Of a stretch of DNA of 64,000 nt, positions 23,101-34,189 are shown one piece after another. Location of the stretch: contig NC_072796.1 of the NCBI RefSeq assembly GCF_028583425.1, forward strand, positions 125,399,464-125,463,463. The letters are read 5' to 3'. The notes beneath the pieces were generated by a model. It made no database searches, was not told the origin of the DNA, and saw only the letters and a program-made list of their open reading frames with translations. Numbering within the stretch: the first letter of the stretch is position 1; each line of letters opens with the position of its first letter. Both the position numbers and the translations under genes were made by a program. Source of the DNA: Eublepharis macularius. Its lineage: Eukaryota; Chordata; Lepidosauria; Squamata; Eublepharidae.

Positions 23101-26100
23101 AGGGAAATCATAGAGATTATGAACAGTTGCTAGAAATTGGAGTATGCACCATATGCAGATTTATGCCACTACACTAACAATGCAATCCTAAACAGAATTA
23201 CTCCAGTCTAAGCCCATTGATTTAAATTGTCTTAGACTGGATTAACTCTGTTTAGAATTGCACTGTAAAATAATCTCAGTGTATATTTACGTTGTGAATA
23301 TTTATTACTTATTGTGAGATTACCTATGTGCCGCCTGCTCACAGCAACCAACTTTTGGGCTGCAAAAACTTCCTAGGTCATTAAATCAATAGGTCAATTC
23401 GCAGTAACGTTAAATTCTTTGTTTTCAGTCATGCAAAAATGAGCTTCCTTACAGGCTCCATTGGACTTGGACATAGTTTGGCTCTTTAATTATGAAAAGG
23501 CCGTGACCTGTGCCGTATCACTGTAATAGAAAATTACTTAATGTTTGTCGACTTTGACAGAATATTTCCGTGCGAAGTGTTACCGGAGAAGTTTATTGTG
23601 CTAAATCAGGCCGGAAATTCTCAGGGCAAATCCAAGAAAAATTCATCATCTCGGACTGGAGATACGTTCTGTCTGGATCATACAGGTAAGATTACCTGCC
23701 ATGTTTTTGTAAGAGTTCAGCTCAAAGGTGTCTTTTAAGCTAAAGCTCAGATATTTAATGTCCTGCGCTTCGAGAACAGCAATTGTTCCCGCAGTGAATA
23801 GACAAGGGCAACATCTTCTGGCTGCCACAATACTCTTTCTTGGACTCGGAACAAGCAGTGCAGAGCTAGAAACACTTTGCAGCTCTGCAACACTCCTCCC
23901 GATTTGGGGAACGAACTCTGAGAGCCAAACTACAAGTGACGCCTGACACAGGTTGGACCCTTGTCAGCTTCCCTCAAGTTTTGATGGGAAATGTAGGCGT
24001 CCTGGTTTTACAGCCTGGCTTTCCATTACAGCTGCAAGACCAGGACGCCTACATTTCCCATCAAAACTTGAGGGAAGCTGACAAGTGTCCAACCTGTGTC
24101 ACTTGTAGCTTGACTCTGAGGCATTCTCCCAAGTGTTTTTCTTGGTCCTTTATATATAGAACAAGGACAGAAGAATTGAGAAGTCACACACACACACACA
24201 GCTGCAAACCAAATTTCAGCCAAGTAAATCTGACGTGCTTTTCATGACCTGATAGCCGTTGCCTACCTAGGTGGTGCTAAAGAATGCTGACTGGTGATGG
24301 AAAGTGCCATCCAGCTGACTTATGGTGATCCCTGGTAGGGTTTTCAAGGTACGAGACTAACAGAGGTGAGTTGCCATTGCCTGCCTCTGTAACCAGGGTC
24401 GTCATTAGAGGTCTCCCATCCAATTATTAACCAAGACCAACTCTACTTAGCTTCCAAGACCTGACAAGATCAGTCTTGCCTAGGCTATTCAGGTCAGAGT
24501 TGGAGTGCTAAAGCCTTTAAAAATGCACAGCAAGAATTCACTACAAGGTGTGGCCTTCTGGCATTTTCACACTCAGACCAATGCACACAAACCAAAGCAT
24601 GCTCAATTTTGGCTACACCCAGCATCTGCTTGTCAAACTCAATGAACTCCCATCCAGCAAAGTGTTTGACAGGTGAGGAAATTGCAGTAGCCGTGTTTAA
24701 ACTCCAGGTAGCTGTCTACTCATTGGTTGTGAGCACAAATAAGAGTTAACTCAGACAGAAGAAAACCTATCCGCTCAGCACTTCATTTTTCAGACACAAG
24801 CAGGACCCCCCGATGCCTCTCTGCCATAGCACAGTGCCAACCAAATGGCTTGTCCCAGCTGCCTAAGCATACTGTAGTACCAGGATGCCCTTCTGGGTCC
24901 AGGCAGCAATCCAAAGAAATCTAACAATGTTGGCTGTAGTCCATGAAAGCAAAGCAAACATCATAACAGCCAACAAATTCCTAAATACATAAAACAACAC
25001 CTTTAAGGGCCAAACTTGCTGTTATGTTAGGGGATATGGAGAGCAGAGGACTGTATTTTAAGGCTTAAAAGAGGGGGGGATTGTTATCAAGGCTGCAGTG
25101 AAGGGAGGAGCAGGTTGATTCTTCTCTCCCATGCTGTTTTGGGAAATGCATACTCCTCCACGTTATTTCAAGGAGCAAACATACAGGCTGTCTAGGTATT
25201 TTCCACTAGGGATCAAACAGCAGTTTTGGGGACAGGGAGGGGGAAATTTGAACTGGGAAAACAGCACGGCAAAGGGTCCACTCCCTGGCACCCACAGCTA
25301 ATGTGCTGTGTGCTGTCATAGGCAAACAATTGCCTCTCTACCATTTATGTTGGCTAAACTGGACAGTTTCTACGGAGAATAAATGGACATAAATCAGAAA
25401 TTAAAATGGAAGCACCAAAAGATAGTTGGGGAGCGTTTCTTCTTCCAAGAACATTTAGTAACAGACTTAATGCTGCTGTAGCACAGTGGTTAAGTGGTTC
25501 GGCTGCTGATCAGCACTCTGCTGGTTCGAATCCCGCTCCTGCCATGAACTCAGTAGGTGGCCTTGGATAGGCCACTCCTCTCAGCCCCAGCTGTATTATG
25601 GGGATAATAAGAACACTGACTTGTTCACTGCTCTGGGTGGGACACTAATCTGTCTAGAAGAGTGATATATAAGCGAAGTTCTTATTAGAGGCTGCAGCAC
25701 TTCAGCTGAAAAATATCAGAGGGTTCCTGAGAGAAGCTGCTGAGATGGAATTCCTATGCTGATTTTATATGATCAGATTTTGATTCAATAGGAAATTGGA
25801 GCCCTGACCTGGATAGCCCAGGTGAGCCTGATCTCATCAGATCTCAGAAGCTAAGCAGGGTCAGCCTTGGTTAGTACTTGGACGGGAGACCTCCAGCGAA
25901 GACCAGGATTGCAGGGGCAGGCAATGGCAAACCACCTCCGATAGTCTTTTGCCATGGAAACCCCACCAGGGGTCTCCATAAGTGAGCTATGACTTGAGGG
26001 CCCCACATGCACACAGGAAGTTGGGATTGCTTAGCTCACGGCAAAAAGCAATTGTTCCTGTTCAGATTCATCCAGTGTTTCAGGGAGTGGATCTGTTTTT

Positions 26101-28855
26101 TCCCCCTCCACTCTGCAATGTCATGTAATAGCACTCTCTATGTCATGGTAAAATGGTCCTTCTAACCTCTTTTTGAAATAATTCCACCCTCCACCCTGAT
26201 CCTAAGTAGAAACCTATTAATTGAATGTAACACTTTGTGTCCCCGACAAAGTGGGTTCTGGCTTGCCGCAGCTTATGCCGCAATAAATGTGTTAGTTGTT
26301 CAGGTGACATGAGACTTTTTTGCTATTTTGGCTGCAGCAGTCTAACAGAGCTCTCTGTCTCTCTCTGGGATTGCATCTGGGGAGTGGTAAACGTGATTAA
26401 ATATGTGGCGGTGCGAACCCACTGAAACAAAAAACATGGATTCGCTCCAAGTACATTTTTATCAGGAACTGATTTTGCTCTGGGCTGGGGCGCTCTTTCA
26501 CACCCTTTTTGCTTTTCCCTAATACATGTGTTTCAGCTTGAAAATAGTAAGTGGTATTAAGCAACACTTGGAAAAACCGTGTGCCTCAGAGCAGAGTTAT
26601 GCTAAAACCTGAAGTCCCCCCTCAAGCTTGCAAAACGTTGAATGTTGAAAATGGGCCATGACAATGGATAGGGGAGACGCTAAATAGCAATTTTTGCTTC
26701 TGATTAAATATGTGCCGTAAGGAAGGGGAGAAGAGCAGGAGGCCCAAGCATACCTAAGGGCTTTGTACCTTTCCTTACACAAACAAAAAAATATCCCCCA
26801 TTTTTACTTGCAGAGAGAAAAAATATGCAAGCCAGTTTGGTATACTGGTTAAGAGTGGCAGGACTCTAATCTGGAGAACCGGGTTTGATTCCCCACTCCT
26901 CCGCTTCAAGCCAGCTGGGTGACCTTAGGTCAGTGACAGCTCTCTCAGAGCTCTCTCAGCCCCACCCACCATACAGGGTGATTGTCGGGAGGATAATAGC
27001 ACACTTTGTAAACTGCTCTGAGTGGGCATTAAGTTGTCCTGAAGGGTGGTATATAAACCAAAAAAACCCCCATTCTAGCCAATAGTTTTTTTAAAAGAAG
27101 CAAAGGTCTACCAACTGACAGTAGGAAGGAAACCAGTTCCTAAGGGATGTGAAAAAATAAATGGGTGGGTATTTATTTAATAATCTGTGTAACCTCAAAC
27201 GATCATGCCGCCCAGTTTTTTTTTTTAACTGTTGGACATACCTCCACAACCAGGAGCAAACCTCTGAATATCGGTGCCAGAAGGCAACATCAGGGGAATG
27301 CCTTGGCCTTTTTGTTTGTTGGCTTTCCAGGGCAACTGGTGGCCATTATGTGAAACAAAATGTCGGACTAGATGGGTTACTGGTTTAGACCAGCAGGGAT
27401 CATTCTATGTTGTTCTTAGAACTGACAATGGCCCCTCCATCGAAACTTACTTCCTAGAGGTGCTTTCAGAAGAGTTCTGTTCTAGATGAAGCGGTGGAGG
27501 GGAGATCACCTTAGTGTAGCACAGCGGAATAGAGAAAGCATTGGACTTGAACGCTGGAGACCCAGGTTCGAGCCCCCTCTGCCACCGCAGCTTGCTAGCT
27601 GACCATAGGCCAACCTAGCCTACCTCACGCTGCAGCTTCTTTTGTGGGGATAAAATTAAGGAGAGAATGCTGCTTTGGGAAGAAAAGCAAGTGAATAATT
27701 GCAGCGATTCTTCCACTTTGAAAATGGCTGCGTGGTCTGGGGTTATACACAGTAACAAGCCTCCAGTGTGGCTAGGGTTGCCAACTCGTTTGGGAAATTC
27801 CTGGAGATCTGTGGGTGCTGCATGTGGACGTGAGGGTTTAGGGAGGGGAAAGAGCTCAGAAGGGAGATGATGCCACAGAGAGCAGGCTCCAAAGCTGCCA
27901 TTTTCTCCAGTGGAACTGATCGCTGTAGGATAATAATAATAATAATGTTTGATTTATATACCGTTCTTCAGGATGACTTAACACCCACTCAGAGTGGTTT
28001 ACAAAGTATGTCATTATTATCCCCACAATAACAATCACCCTGTAAGGTGGGTGGGGCTGAGAGAGCTCCTAGAAGCTGTGACTAACCCAAGGCCACCCAG
28101 CTGGCTTCAAGCGGAGGAGTGGGAAATCAAACCTGGTTCTTCAGATTAGAGTCCTGCGCTCTTAACCACTACACCAACTGTTCAGTTGTTATCCTCCAGG
28201 CTCCACCTTGACTATATATGTATCAGGTGCCTTTTGGCAATGTAAAGGAAGCTGTAAAATAAATGTTCCCTCCTCTTCTGCTCTTCCTCCTGCTAGCTTC
28301 ACGTGGCTGTGCGGCCAGGTTCATCGCAACTTCCTCTCCAAGTTCACAGGCCAAGTGGTCGAGCTGTTTGACGAGGAGTTCCGGCACCTCTACGCCACAT
28401 CCAAGCCTGTGGCGGGGCTGAAGTCCCCATCGCATCCCTCGTTCTTGCTCAACAACAGCATGGCAGCTACCCAGGGCAGCCTCACCAGCAGCAGCAGCAG
28501 CAGCAGCCGAGAAAGCAACCACAACCCATCAGATTTGTTCACCTGCCCGTCGAACAACAACACCTTGCCCCGCAAGCCACCTCCCAGGACTCCCGTTTAC
28601 AACGGTCACCCACCATCCCAGTCTCCGCTCAACAGAGTCCACTCTTTCCACGGCTACACCACGTTCATGACAACCCCACCACAGAGCAGTATCCAGGTCA
28701 ACTACTACCAGCGACAGTATATCACTGATTCACCGGCGGTCGTTTACAACAACGTGAACCTCTACAGACCCACGAGAATCAGACCGGAGGAGGTCAACAG
28801 GGCTCAGCTGAACCCGGTCTGGAGGTGCCTTCACAAAGCAAACCTGATTAGATGA
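19692..28855 (+). CDS. FAM83A: FAM83A, complete coding region, four exons, 444 aa
   Basis: Exons 19692-20174, 21944-22111, 23561-23685 and 28297-28855 join in frame. The N terminus (MNRSKHTGKIRRRLEEVKNG) and core segments such as ATDALLDGG, VDFLSSVEAQYI, YLKEKSSATVYFQT, ILEAANKR and KFIISDWRYVLSGSYSFTWL match FAM83A as I know it (human 434 aa). Residues about 10-300 are the DUF1669 domain, a phospholipase D-like fold without known lipase activity that binds casein kinase 1 in the family. The tail (about 300-444) is Ser/Pro/Asn-rich with a serine run encoded by (AGC)n at 28487-28508, and ends YRPTRIRPEEVNRAQLNPVW plus a short segment. FAM83A is reported to act in EGFR/RAS-MAPK and PI3K signalling in epithelia. 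The start ATG is the only one giving the family N terminus. Confidence 0.97.
20417..20692 (-). repeat. Sauria-type tRNA-derived SINE, nested in a type-B SINE
   Basis: 276 bp antisense element. Its tRNA head lies at the right end (GCAGTACTGCAGCTTACCAC, B box ATCGAACTCAGG) and its tail at the left (GGTAAAGTAGGTGTGCAAGC). Internal phrases GACCTCGGAAGGATGGAAGG and GGTGGTTTGCCATTGCCTTC are as I remember for the squamate Sauria SINE. Perfect 13-bp TSD TACTTCATTTATA at 20404-20416 and 20693-20705. Confidence 0.88.
20693..20911 (-). repeat. tRNA-derived SINE, type B (host of the nested SINE)
   Basis: Antisense copy: CCCAATGGGGACCCAAAGCA, AACCCTGTGAGGTAGGTTAG, CAAGGTCACCCAGAAAGCTT. The end of its AT-rich tail continues left of the nested element (about 20398-20416). 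Confidence 0.82.
21590..21800 (+). repeat. tRNA-derived SINE, type C
   Basis: Head TTGTAGCATAGTGATTAAGT, CAGCACTCTGCTGGTTCAAC (B box), GGGGATAACACCACCACTGA, tail GGGCACTAATCTGTCTAGAA. Same family at 25471-25687 (+) and 33153-33364 (-). Lies about 140 bp before FAM83A exon 2. Confidence 0.8.
21944..22111 (+). CDS. FAM83A: FAM83A coding exon 2
   Basis: 168 bp, 56 codons, phase 0. Acceptor CCTCCCAG, donor GTACCA at 22112. Encodes VLAILMDVFSDTEIFCDILE and onward to TEGHFK. Confidence 0.97.
22451..22527 (+). repeat. (GAAT)n microsatellite
   Basis: About 19 near-perfect tetranucleotide units in FAM83A intron 2, likely polymorphic. Confidence 0.97.
22654..22886 (+). repeat. tRNA-derived SINE, type B
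   Basis: Head CTAGTGTGGTGTAGTGGTTA, GGGTTTGAATCTCC, tail GGGTCCCCATGGGAGAGAAA. Confidence 0.85.
23181..23262. repeat. Short palindromic MITE (family G)
   Basis: Near-perfect palindrome: TGCAATCCTAAACAGAATTA inward, and TCTGTTTAGAATTGCA outward, with TCCAGTCTAAG/CTTAGACTGGA in the middle. A second eroded copy is at 47390-47466. About 300 bp upstream of FAM83A exon 3. Confidence 0.75.
23561..23685 (+). CDS. FAM83A: FAM83A coding exon 3
   Basis: 125 bp between a TTTGACAG acceptor and a GTAAGA donor. Encodes NISVRSVTGEVYCAKSGRKF and onward to LSGSY, ending with two bases of a split serine codon. Confidence 0.96.
23923..24112 (+). mobile_element. hAT-like MITE (ACAAGTGAC family), hairpin
   Basis: 190 bp, arms of about 75-85 bp almost perfectly complementary (AAGTTTTGATGGGAAATGTA with its reverse complement). 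8-bp TSD ACTCTGAG at 23915-23922 and 24113-24120. Confidence 0.9.
24290..24497 (-). repeat. 5S rRNA-derived SINE, type 1
   Basis: Antisense: CTGACTTATGGTGATCCCTG tail, GTCTCCCATCCAATTATTAA (5S-derived) and TAGCTTCCAAGACCTGACAA. Confidence 0.85.
25471..25687 (+). repeat. tRNA-derived SINE, type C
   Basis: TGCTGTAGCACAGTGGTTAA head, CTGGTTCGAATCCCGC B box, tail GGACACTAATCTGTCTAGAA. Confidence 0.85.
25803..26008 (+). repeat. 5S rRNA-derived SINE, type 1
   Basis: The best-preserved 5S region in the window: TCTCAGAAGCTAAGCAGGGT and TTAGTACTTGGACGGGAGAC, followed by GGCAATGGCAAACCACCTCC and a GAGCTATGACTTGAGG tail. Confidence 0.92.
26831..27062 (+). repeat. tRNA-derived SINE, type A
   Basis: GCCAGTTTGGTATACTGGTT head, GGGTTTGATTCCCC, tail TGTCCTGAAGGGTGGTATAT. 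Confidence 0.87.
27235..27420 (+). repeat. CR1/L3-like 3' end
   Basis: Ends with GGACTAGATGGGTTACTGGT and CAGCAGGGATCATTCTATGT, a phrase known from amniote CR1-type repeats. Confidence 0.5.
27513..27680 (+). repeat. tRNA-derived SINE, type B, eroded
   Basis: B box GGTTCGAGCCCC with CAGCTTGCTAGCTGACC and CTAGCCTACCTCAC core. Confidence 0.6.
27776..27928 (+). mobile_element. hAT-like MITE, TAGGGTTGCCA family, truncated
   Basis: Starts CTAGGGTTGCCAACTCG and keeps GGGAAATTCCTGGAGATCTG and GCCATTTTCTCCAG; the right end is missing where a SINE begins. Confidence 0.7.
27928..28180 (-). repeat. tRNA-derived SINE, type A
   Basis: Antisense with (AAT)n tail at the left and head GTGGTTAAGAGCGCAG (reverse strand) at the right. 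Ends about 115 bp before FAM83A exon 4. Confidence 0.85.
28297..28855 (+). CDS. FAM83A: FAM83A coding exon 4
   Basis: Acceptor TGCTAG at 28291-28296; the split codon completes as AGC (Ser), then FTWLCGQVHRNFLSKFTGQV. Low-complexity Ser/Asn/Pro tail, stop TGA at 28853-28855. Separated from exon 3 by a 4.6-kb intron full of SINEs. Confidence 0.96.
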
Positions 28856-29749
28856 TTGGGGAGTGGGGTTTAGTTACCTTTTATACCGGGGGGCTGTAAT
28901 TTGAGCAAGGTAGAAGGGGGGAAACACTGCAAGAGACTCCTTGATGACCCAATGACAGTTGCAAGCAGCCCCAAGAATCTGAGCGATTGCATGTTTCTAG
29001 ACCTCCAGGTCACTAAGAAAATTCAGAAAATATTACTGGGTGTGCAATTCCTCAGGAAACAGAAAGAATCCCAACTGTATAAATAATAAGCATGAGGACG
29101 TGGGCTCTCACAATCGTCACAATTCCAGAGCTCAGTTAGATGGAAAATATGGTTGCTGCAGAGTTTTTAACACGCTGTCAGGTGAGAATGAAATGTGCAC
29201 CAAGCTGCCGTGAGCAGACCTTATTCTTGCTGGATCCCAAAAATGAAATCTTAAGGCCAAATTTATACACAAAGCAGAGGGAATGGTATCACTGTTCCTG
29301 AACTGTAGCATTTCAGCCTGCAGCGGCGTGGTGTGTGGGCATGCAAACTAAGCCAAAAGAAAAACGGACAGCCTTGTTTATGCAAGACCGAGGCTCAAGA
29401 GTTTGGCTGGGATCCCAAGTAGTACGAGCAGATTTGCACTAGAAGAAGGCAACTCCTGTCCCCACTACAGCTTTGTGTGGCCCCCAGTAAAGCTCAGTGG
29501 TCCCCCAGGAATAGTAGGGGGGGGGTCTAGAGTAGGAGAGGGAAGTGGGAAAGATCACCCCCCCACACACACACACAAACAGAAAAACTGTTCCATGGGT
29601 GGGACAGCAATCTAGGACCCAAGGCTTTGCATCTGGCCTTTCTTGTGTGAAGGAACAGGGAGGGGAAGACAGAAAATCTAGGAGTGTTTCTATGGGACAA
29701 TAACTCAGACGTCCCCCTACCCTGGATCTTTTCCACATATTACTTAATA

Positions 29750-30060
29750 TATCAGAATAAAGCCCAGTGGAACTTTAAAGACTAACATTTTATACCACCA
29801 TAAACCTTTGTAAATCGGGTTGTCCTGTAAGATGCACGAAGTGTCCGCCCATGAGGCAGATGAATTTATACTAAAAACTACAGACAAAAATGAGGGGGGG
29901 GGAGGGCAGTGTGTGGAGATGCTATACGTGTTTATACATCTGACAAACTGAGCTCTGAATCACAAACATTTATGCTAGAATCAATGTTGTTAGTCTTTAA
30001 GGTGCCACTGGACGCTAGCTTTTCTGCTAACGCAGATTAAAGTAGCTACCCCTCTGGAAT
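29750..30060. repeat. Hairpin retroposon family D, long-loop copy
   Basis: Left arm CCAGTGGAACTTTAAAGACTAAC and right arm GTTAGTCTTTAAGGTGCCACTGG lie in inverted orientation about 190 bp apart; the 3' phrase GCTACCCCTCTGGAA follows. In the FAM83A 3' flank. Confidence 0.6.
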
Positions 30061-33000
30061 GACTGAAGGGCCATTCATTTCATAAGCCAAATAAAACTTT
30101 AAAGAAACAATTCTGATTACTGTGGATTGTACCTCTCCAAATTGATTGCCTGAACCAAAATTCACGAGCGCCGCAAAATAAAGTGATGCACATTCTAATC
30201 TGCCCCTGCCCCCGCACTGAAGAATATTTTGAAGACTCTTCAATGGAATTTTGTTTTTATGCCTATCTCAAATTACTAGAAAAAGATAAAAAATGTGATG
30301 AAGAGGGGGAGAAAACTACAGTCAGAAAACAGCCATGAGCATATAGATAATCTGGTAATTTGAACAAAGGCGGATATATTTTTGATCTGTTTATATCAAA
30401 CGCGAGTTTTTAATGAAAAGGCCGTTGAGCAACTTCAAAGTATAATTCGGTTTCTAAGCAGCATTTACAGAGATACAGCTTCAGGGAGTGGTTAAAAAAG
30501 TCAACTGAGTTCCTGAGAAATCTTCATTTCCAAACTATTTCCCATGGAAGATGCAGTATGCTCCTCTTGAAAAGTACAGGTAATAGGGGGTTTCCAGTCC
30601 TCAAGGTATAGAGCAAAGATCCCCAAAGCAGTACCTGTGGGTACCATGACACCTGTGGATGGGGTTTTATTTTTATTTAATTATGTTATTTATAATCTGC
30701 CTTTCTCACTGACTCTCAAGGGAGATCACACAGTGTAAGTCAATATGGTCAACAACGGGGACGTTCAATAAACGATACAATAGGATTTGCATTGCAGGAA
30801 TGTGAAAAGCAACATAAAATCCAAATACAGGAATAAAGAGATGAAACACCGCTGAAACAAAACATAAGTAATTTGAATTTCTGGGCCCCCGTTTGCTCCT
30901 TCCCCAAAGCAAAGAGCCAATTCTGGCTCTCCGCATCGCTGGAGCAGGAAAACCCAGAAACAACTGATTTCGCAGGAGGACGATTCTTGGCTTGCAACGT
31001 CCCAACGTTCTGTGACTGGCCCCGGTTCACCATGGCAGCCATGTTGAGGTGAGACACGTTCCCCGCTGTCAACATTCTAAAGAGGCCTAACAAGCTTTAA
31101 CAGGACTGGGGGCTCCTGGTTTAAAGGAAAGATTTAAAGGAACCAGCTGGAGACAACAAAAATTAACTACCAGAAAGGTTTGAAGAGGGGTTCTGGTGCT
31201 GCTTGCCCACTTGTTCTACCTGCCTTCCATACCCTCTAACCCATACTATTCCAAATCCACAATATTACAAAAATGCAAATCATGAGGCAAATTCAGCAAC
31301 GATTTCAGAAGCAGAGTAAGGCACAACGTTAATCCCTGCAGCTGTACCAGTTTGCATGTCACAAGGGTCGATTAGAAATACAAAAAGCTGCAACAATAGT
31401 GGTCTTCATCTCCTAGTCCGCTGGCTGGGAGGGACCATCTTAGCAGCAACACTGCGTTCTTGGCCAGTCTGAAAGCCTTAGCTCAGCCTCTGGCATGCTT
31501 CAAACACAAATGGCTAATATGCTGGATACCAGGGTTAGGATACCTTCTGGACTGGGGCAGGAGAGCTGCGGTTCCAGCCATGACATTGATTCAGGTTGAT
31601 ACCCCCTCCTCTCTCCAGCCACTCTCTGCCGCCTCATCCACTAACTAGAGTAAATCTGTGCACTCTGTAGCCCCCCCCCCCCCGCCGCCCCTTCTCAAGG
31701 CAACCACAGCCTACCAGCTACCCAATGTGGCCCGCCTGGTGTTTGAGAAGCACCACGCTTTCACAAGACTCTGAAAAGCCCCTTCCTCTGTGGCTGGTAT
31801 ATGGAGCCCCTAATGAGCCCCTACACATGACTGGGGGTGGGGGCGCAAGAGCTGCATTTGGCTCGGTGCGTCAGAAATTGCACCAAGTTGGGACTCGCAT
31901 CAGAGCTACTTCAGGAAACTGCGTGTGTGTTGCTGCACAAGCCGGACGTGCACTTATTTGGGGCACATCTGCCAAACAGACCGAACACTAATCCCTTGAT
32001 AATCTTTCCTAGTAGGGCTGGGGAACGGACCTGCCTATCTGGAGCAGGTCAGAAGGCCTGAGTTATAAAGGGGCTGGGGCAAAACTTCCACTGAGGTTTT
32101 GGAATCCTCCTGCCCACTGGTGACCTGTAGGCTTTTGAGGTGGAAAGGGGGGAGGCCACTGGGAGGGAAAAGCCGCTGGAACAGTTTTCTCTGTACCCTA
32201 AGATACGACAACTAAAATCAGGAAAGCCACATTGTGTACGCTCATGAACCATTTTGGCTCCTACATGAAGCTGACAGGGCAGACCTATATAGGGCAAAGC
32301 AGTTCCTTATCATCACAGCTGCAGGTAGAAAAACAAGGGTTTGAATCCTACCACTCTGCTCAGCAGAATCCGAAGCCTTCCTCCGGACTAAGGAGCCAAG
32401 ATGGTGGACAAGCCACTTCCTTCAGAGGAAGGCTTTAGACTTTGGTAAGCTGAGTGGCAGGATACAAGGCAGTGAAACCTGAACTGACCCAACCCTCAGT
32501 TTTCTTAAAATTCTTAGGGAACTATGTCTGCAGACAGGCAGATGACTTTTAAAAATCACTCCCACGGATCCAAGGTGTGGTTGTTATACAGCAAGGCATT
32601 CTTAAGAAAACACAGCAAGAGTGAGTATATTGAAAGCAAAGAAATGTAAGAATCAAAGCCCCAGAAGGACACGAAATCATACAGAGGTTCTTGTCAACTG
32701 TTATCAGAACAAATCAAGCAAAATAAAAAGCCACAAGAAACGCTTGAAGGGGAAAGGGGGAAAAATGGCCACCCACCTACACACCTTGATTTCTGGAACG
32801 CGAACAGTCCTGATGTGGAAACTCAAATCTGCTGGTTCCTCACCTGGGAGAGCATCTGATGATATTAATACGGTTCAAAGCAAATAATTACACTGGAAGG
32901 GACTATCAGCAGCACAAAATGGAACACTTGCCTTGGAGATTTCATACGGGAAACCTTCTCAAATACAAAATCTCCTTTTCTGCAAGCAGAAGGAAGAATT

Positions 33001-33152
33001 CCCCATGTATAGCACAAGCATGAAAGTGACTAAACATAACCACACAACCAATGGGTGGCTTGAACCCGTGTTTGACCACCAGTAACAGCCCTCCCAAAGA
33101 CCTATTTAAATCAGGTTTCCATTCTTGCACGCACAAGGTAGTAACAGTGTGC

Positions 33153-33364
33153 TCATATACCACTCTTCTGGGTAGATTAGTGCCCCACTCAGAGCAGTGA
33201 ACAGAGTCCGTGTGGTTATTATTCCCACAATACAGCTGGGGAGCTGGGGCTGAGAGGAGTGGATTACCCAAAGCCCCCTGCTGAGCTCATGGCAGTAGTG
33301 GGATTCAAACCAGCAGAGTGCTGACTCGCAGCCCAACCACTTAACCACTATACTACAGCAGCTC
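33153..33364 (-). repeat. tRNA-derived SINE, type C
   Basis: Antisense: GTAGATTAGTGCCCCACTCA, GGATTCAAACCAGCAGAGTG. Confidence 0.85.
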
Positions 33365-33654
33365 TCTGATGAATGTTTCTCAAGCTCGCTTCCATTGAGC
33401 AATGAACACTTCTTTAAATTGTTAAAAGACACTCTGGACTTTGTTCTGCACAGCATTTCACCACGTTTTCAAGTGGGACAAGCCTGGGTAGTCGGAGGCT
33501 CAAACACAGAAATCTGACAGCACCCCCACCCCTCAGTCCAGGGACTGCCACAGGTTTATAAAGAGCACCAGGGGCAGAAAAGGGGAATGGGGCTTAGCTA
33601 ATATTGGAGGAAGTGACAGCTGTGCTCCTTGCCCCACGAGAATTATTTCCTGTA

Positions 33655-33795
33655 TAGCATGTCTGTCTTCCACCATGAAGCTCAAGGTGGCTTACAGAGG
33701 ATTCCCCAAGCCTCCCATCCAGGCACTTAACCAGACCCAAAGGTGCTTAACTTCAAGAAGGCTGCAGAACCACATGCTTTTAAACCTCTCTCTGA
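33655..33795 (-). repeat. 5S rRNA-derived SINE, type 2 (different tail)
   Basis: Reverse strand reads TTGAAGTTAAGCACC, GGTCTGGTTAAGTGCCTGGA and TGGGAGGC (5S-like) then GTAAGCCACCTTGAGCTTCA. Same family as 37774-37905. Confidence 0.6.
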
Positions 33796-34015
33796 CCCAG
33801 CCCGTTCACTTCCCGACAGCCAAGGAACTCTGATGTGCGCAGAAATGATGTTCTTGGAGGAGGCAGCCGCGGGCCACTTCAGGTGTGGCATCCCTGCTCA
33901 TCCCCCTGACCTGCATGAAGCAAAGCACCCCGGCTGTACTTGTCGTCCGCTGGATTCCTCGTTCCAAGCAGGGTAAAAACCAAACAGAACAAATATTAAC
34001 TGCAGCCAAATGGCG

Positions 34016-34189
34016 TCATGTGCAACCGTCCAAGCAGCATAACTTTTCTCTGAGCTTCTGGAACCACTTGCTTTCAAATCCTGCCATCAATGCCGTCATT
34101 AGGGAAGTCAAGGATGAAGCTCCTATGCATTTCACCTCTCCCTGGGCATCCTCCTTGAGTTTTTCAGGGGTGAGATCCTCCCCCATAAC
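34016..34189 (-). CDS. C8orf76: C8orf76 last coding exon
   Basis: Acceptor CCTGCAG, then [20 protein letters not shown] through [17 protein letters not shown] and TGA at 34018-34016. The first 45 or so residues follow the human protein; the tail after KLCC is shorter than human. Confidence 0.93.
   Translation of the reverse strand, partial: VMGEDLTPEKLKEDAQGEVKCIGASSLTSLMTALMAGFESKWFQKLREKLCCLDGCT

Noticed and set aside
25803-26008. A genuine 5S rRNA gene
   Set aside because: Only the internal 5S-like portion is present and it is fused to a SINE tail seen in several other copies.
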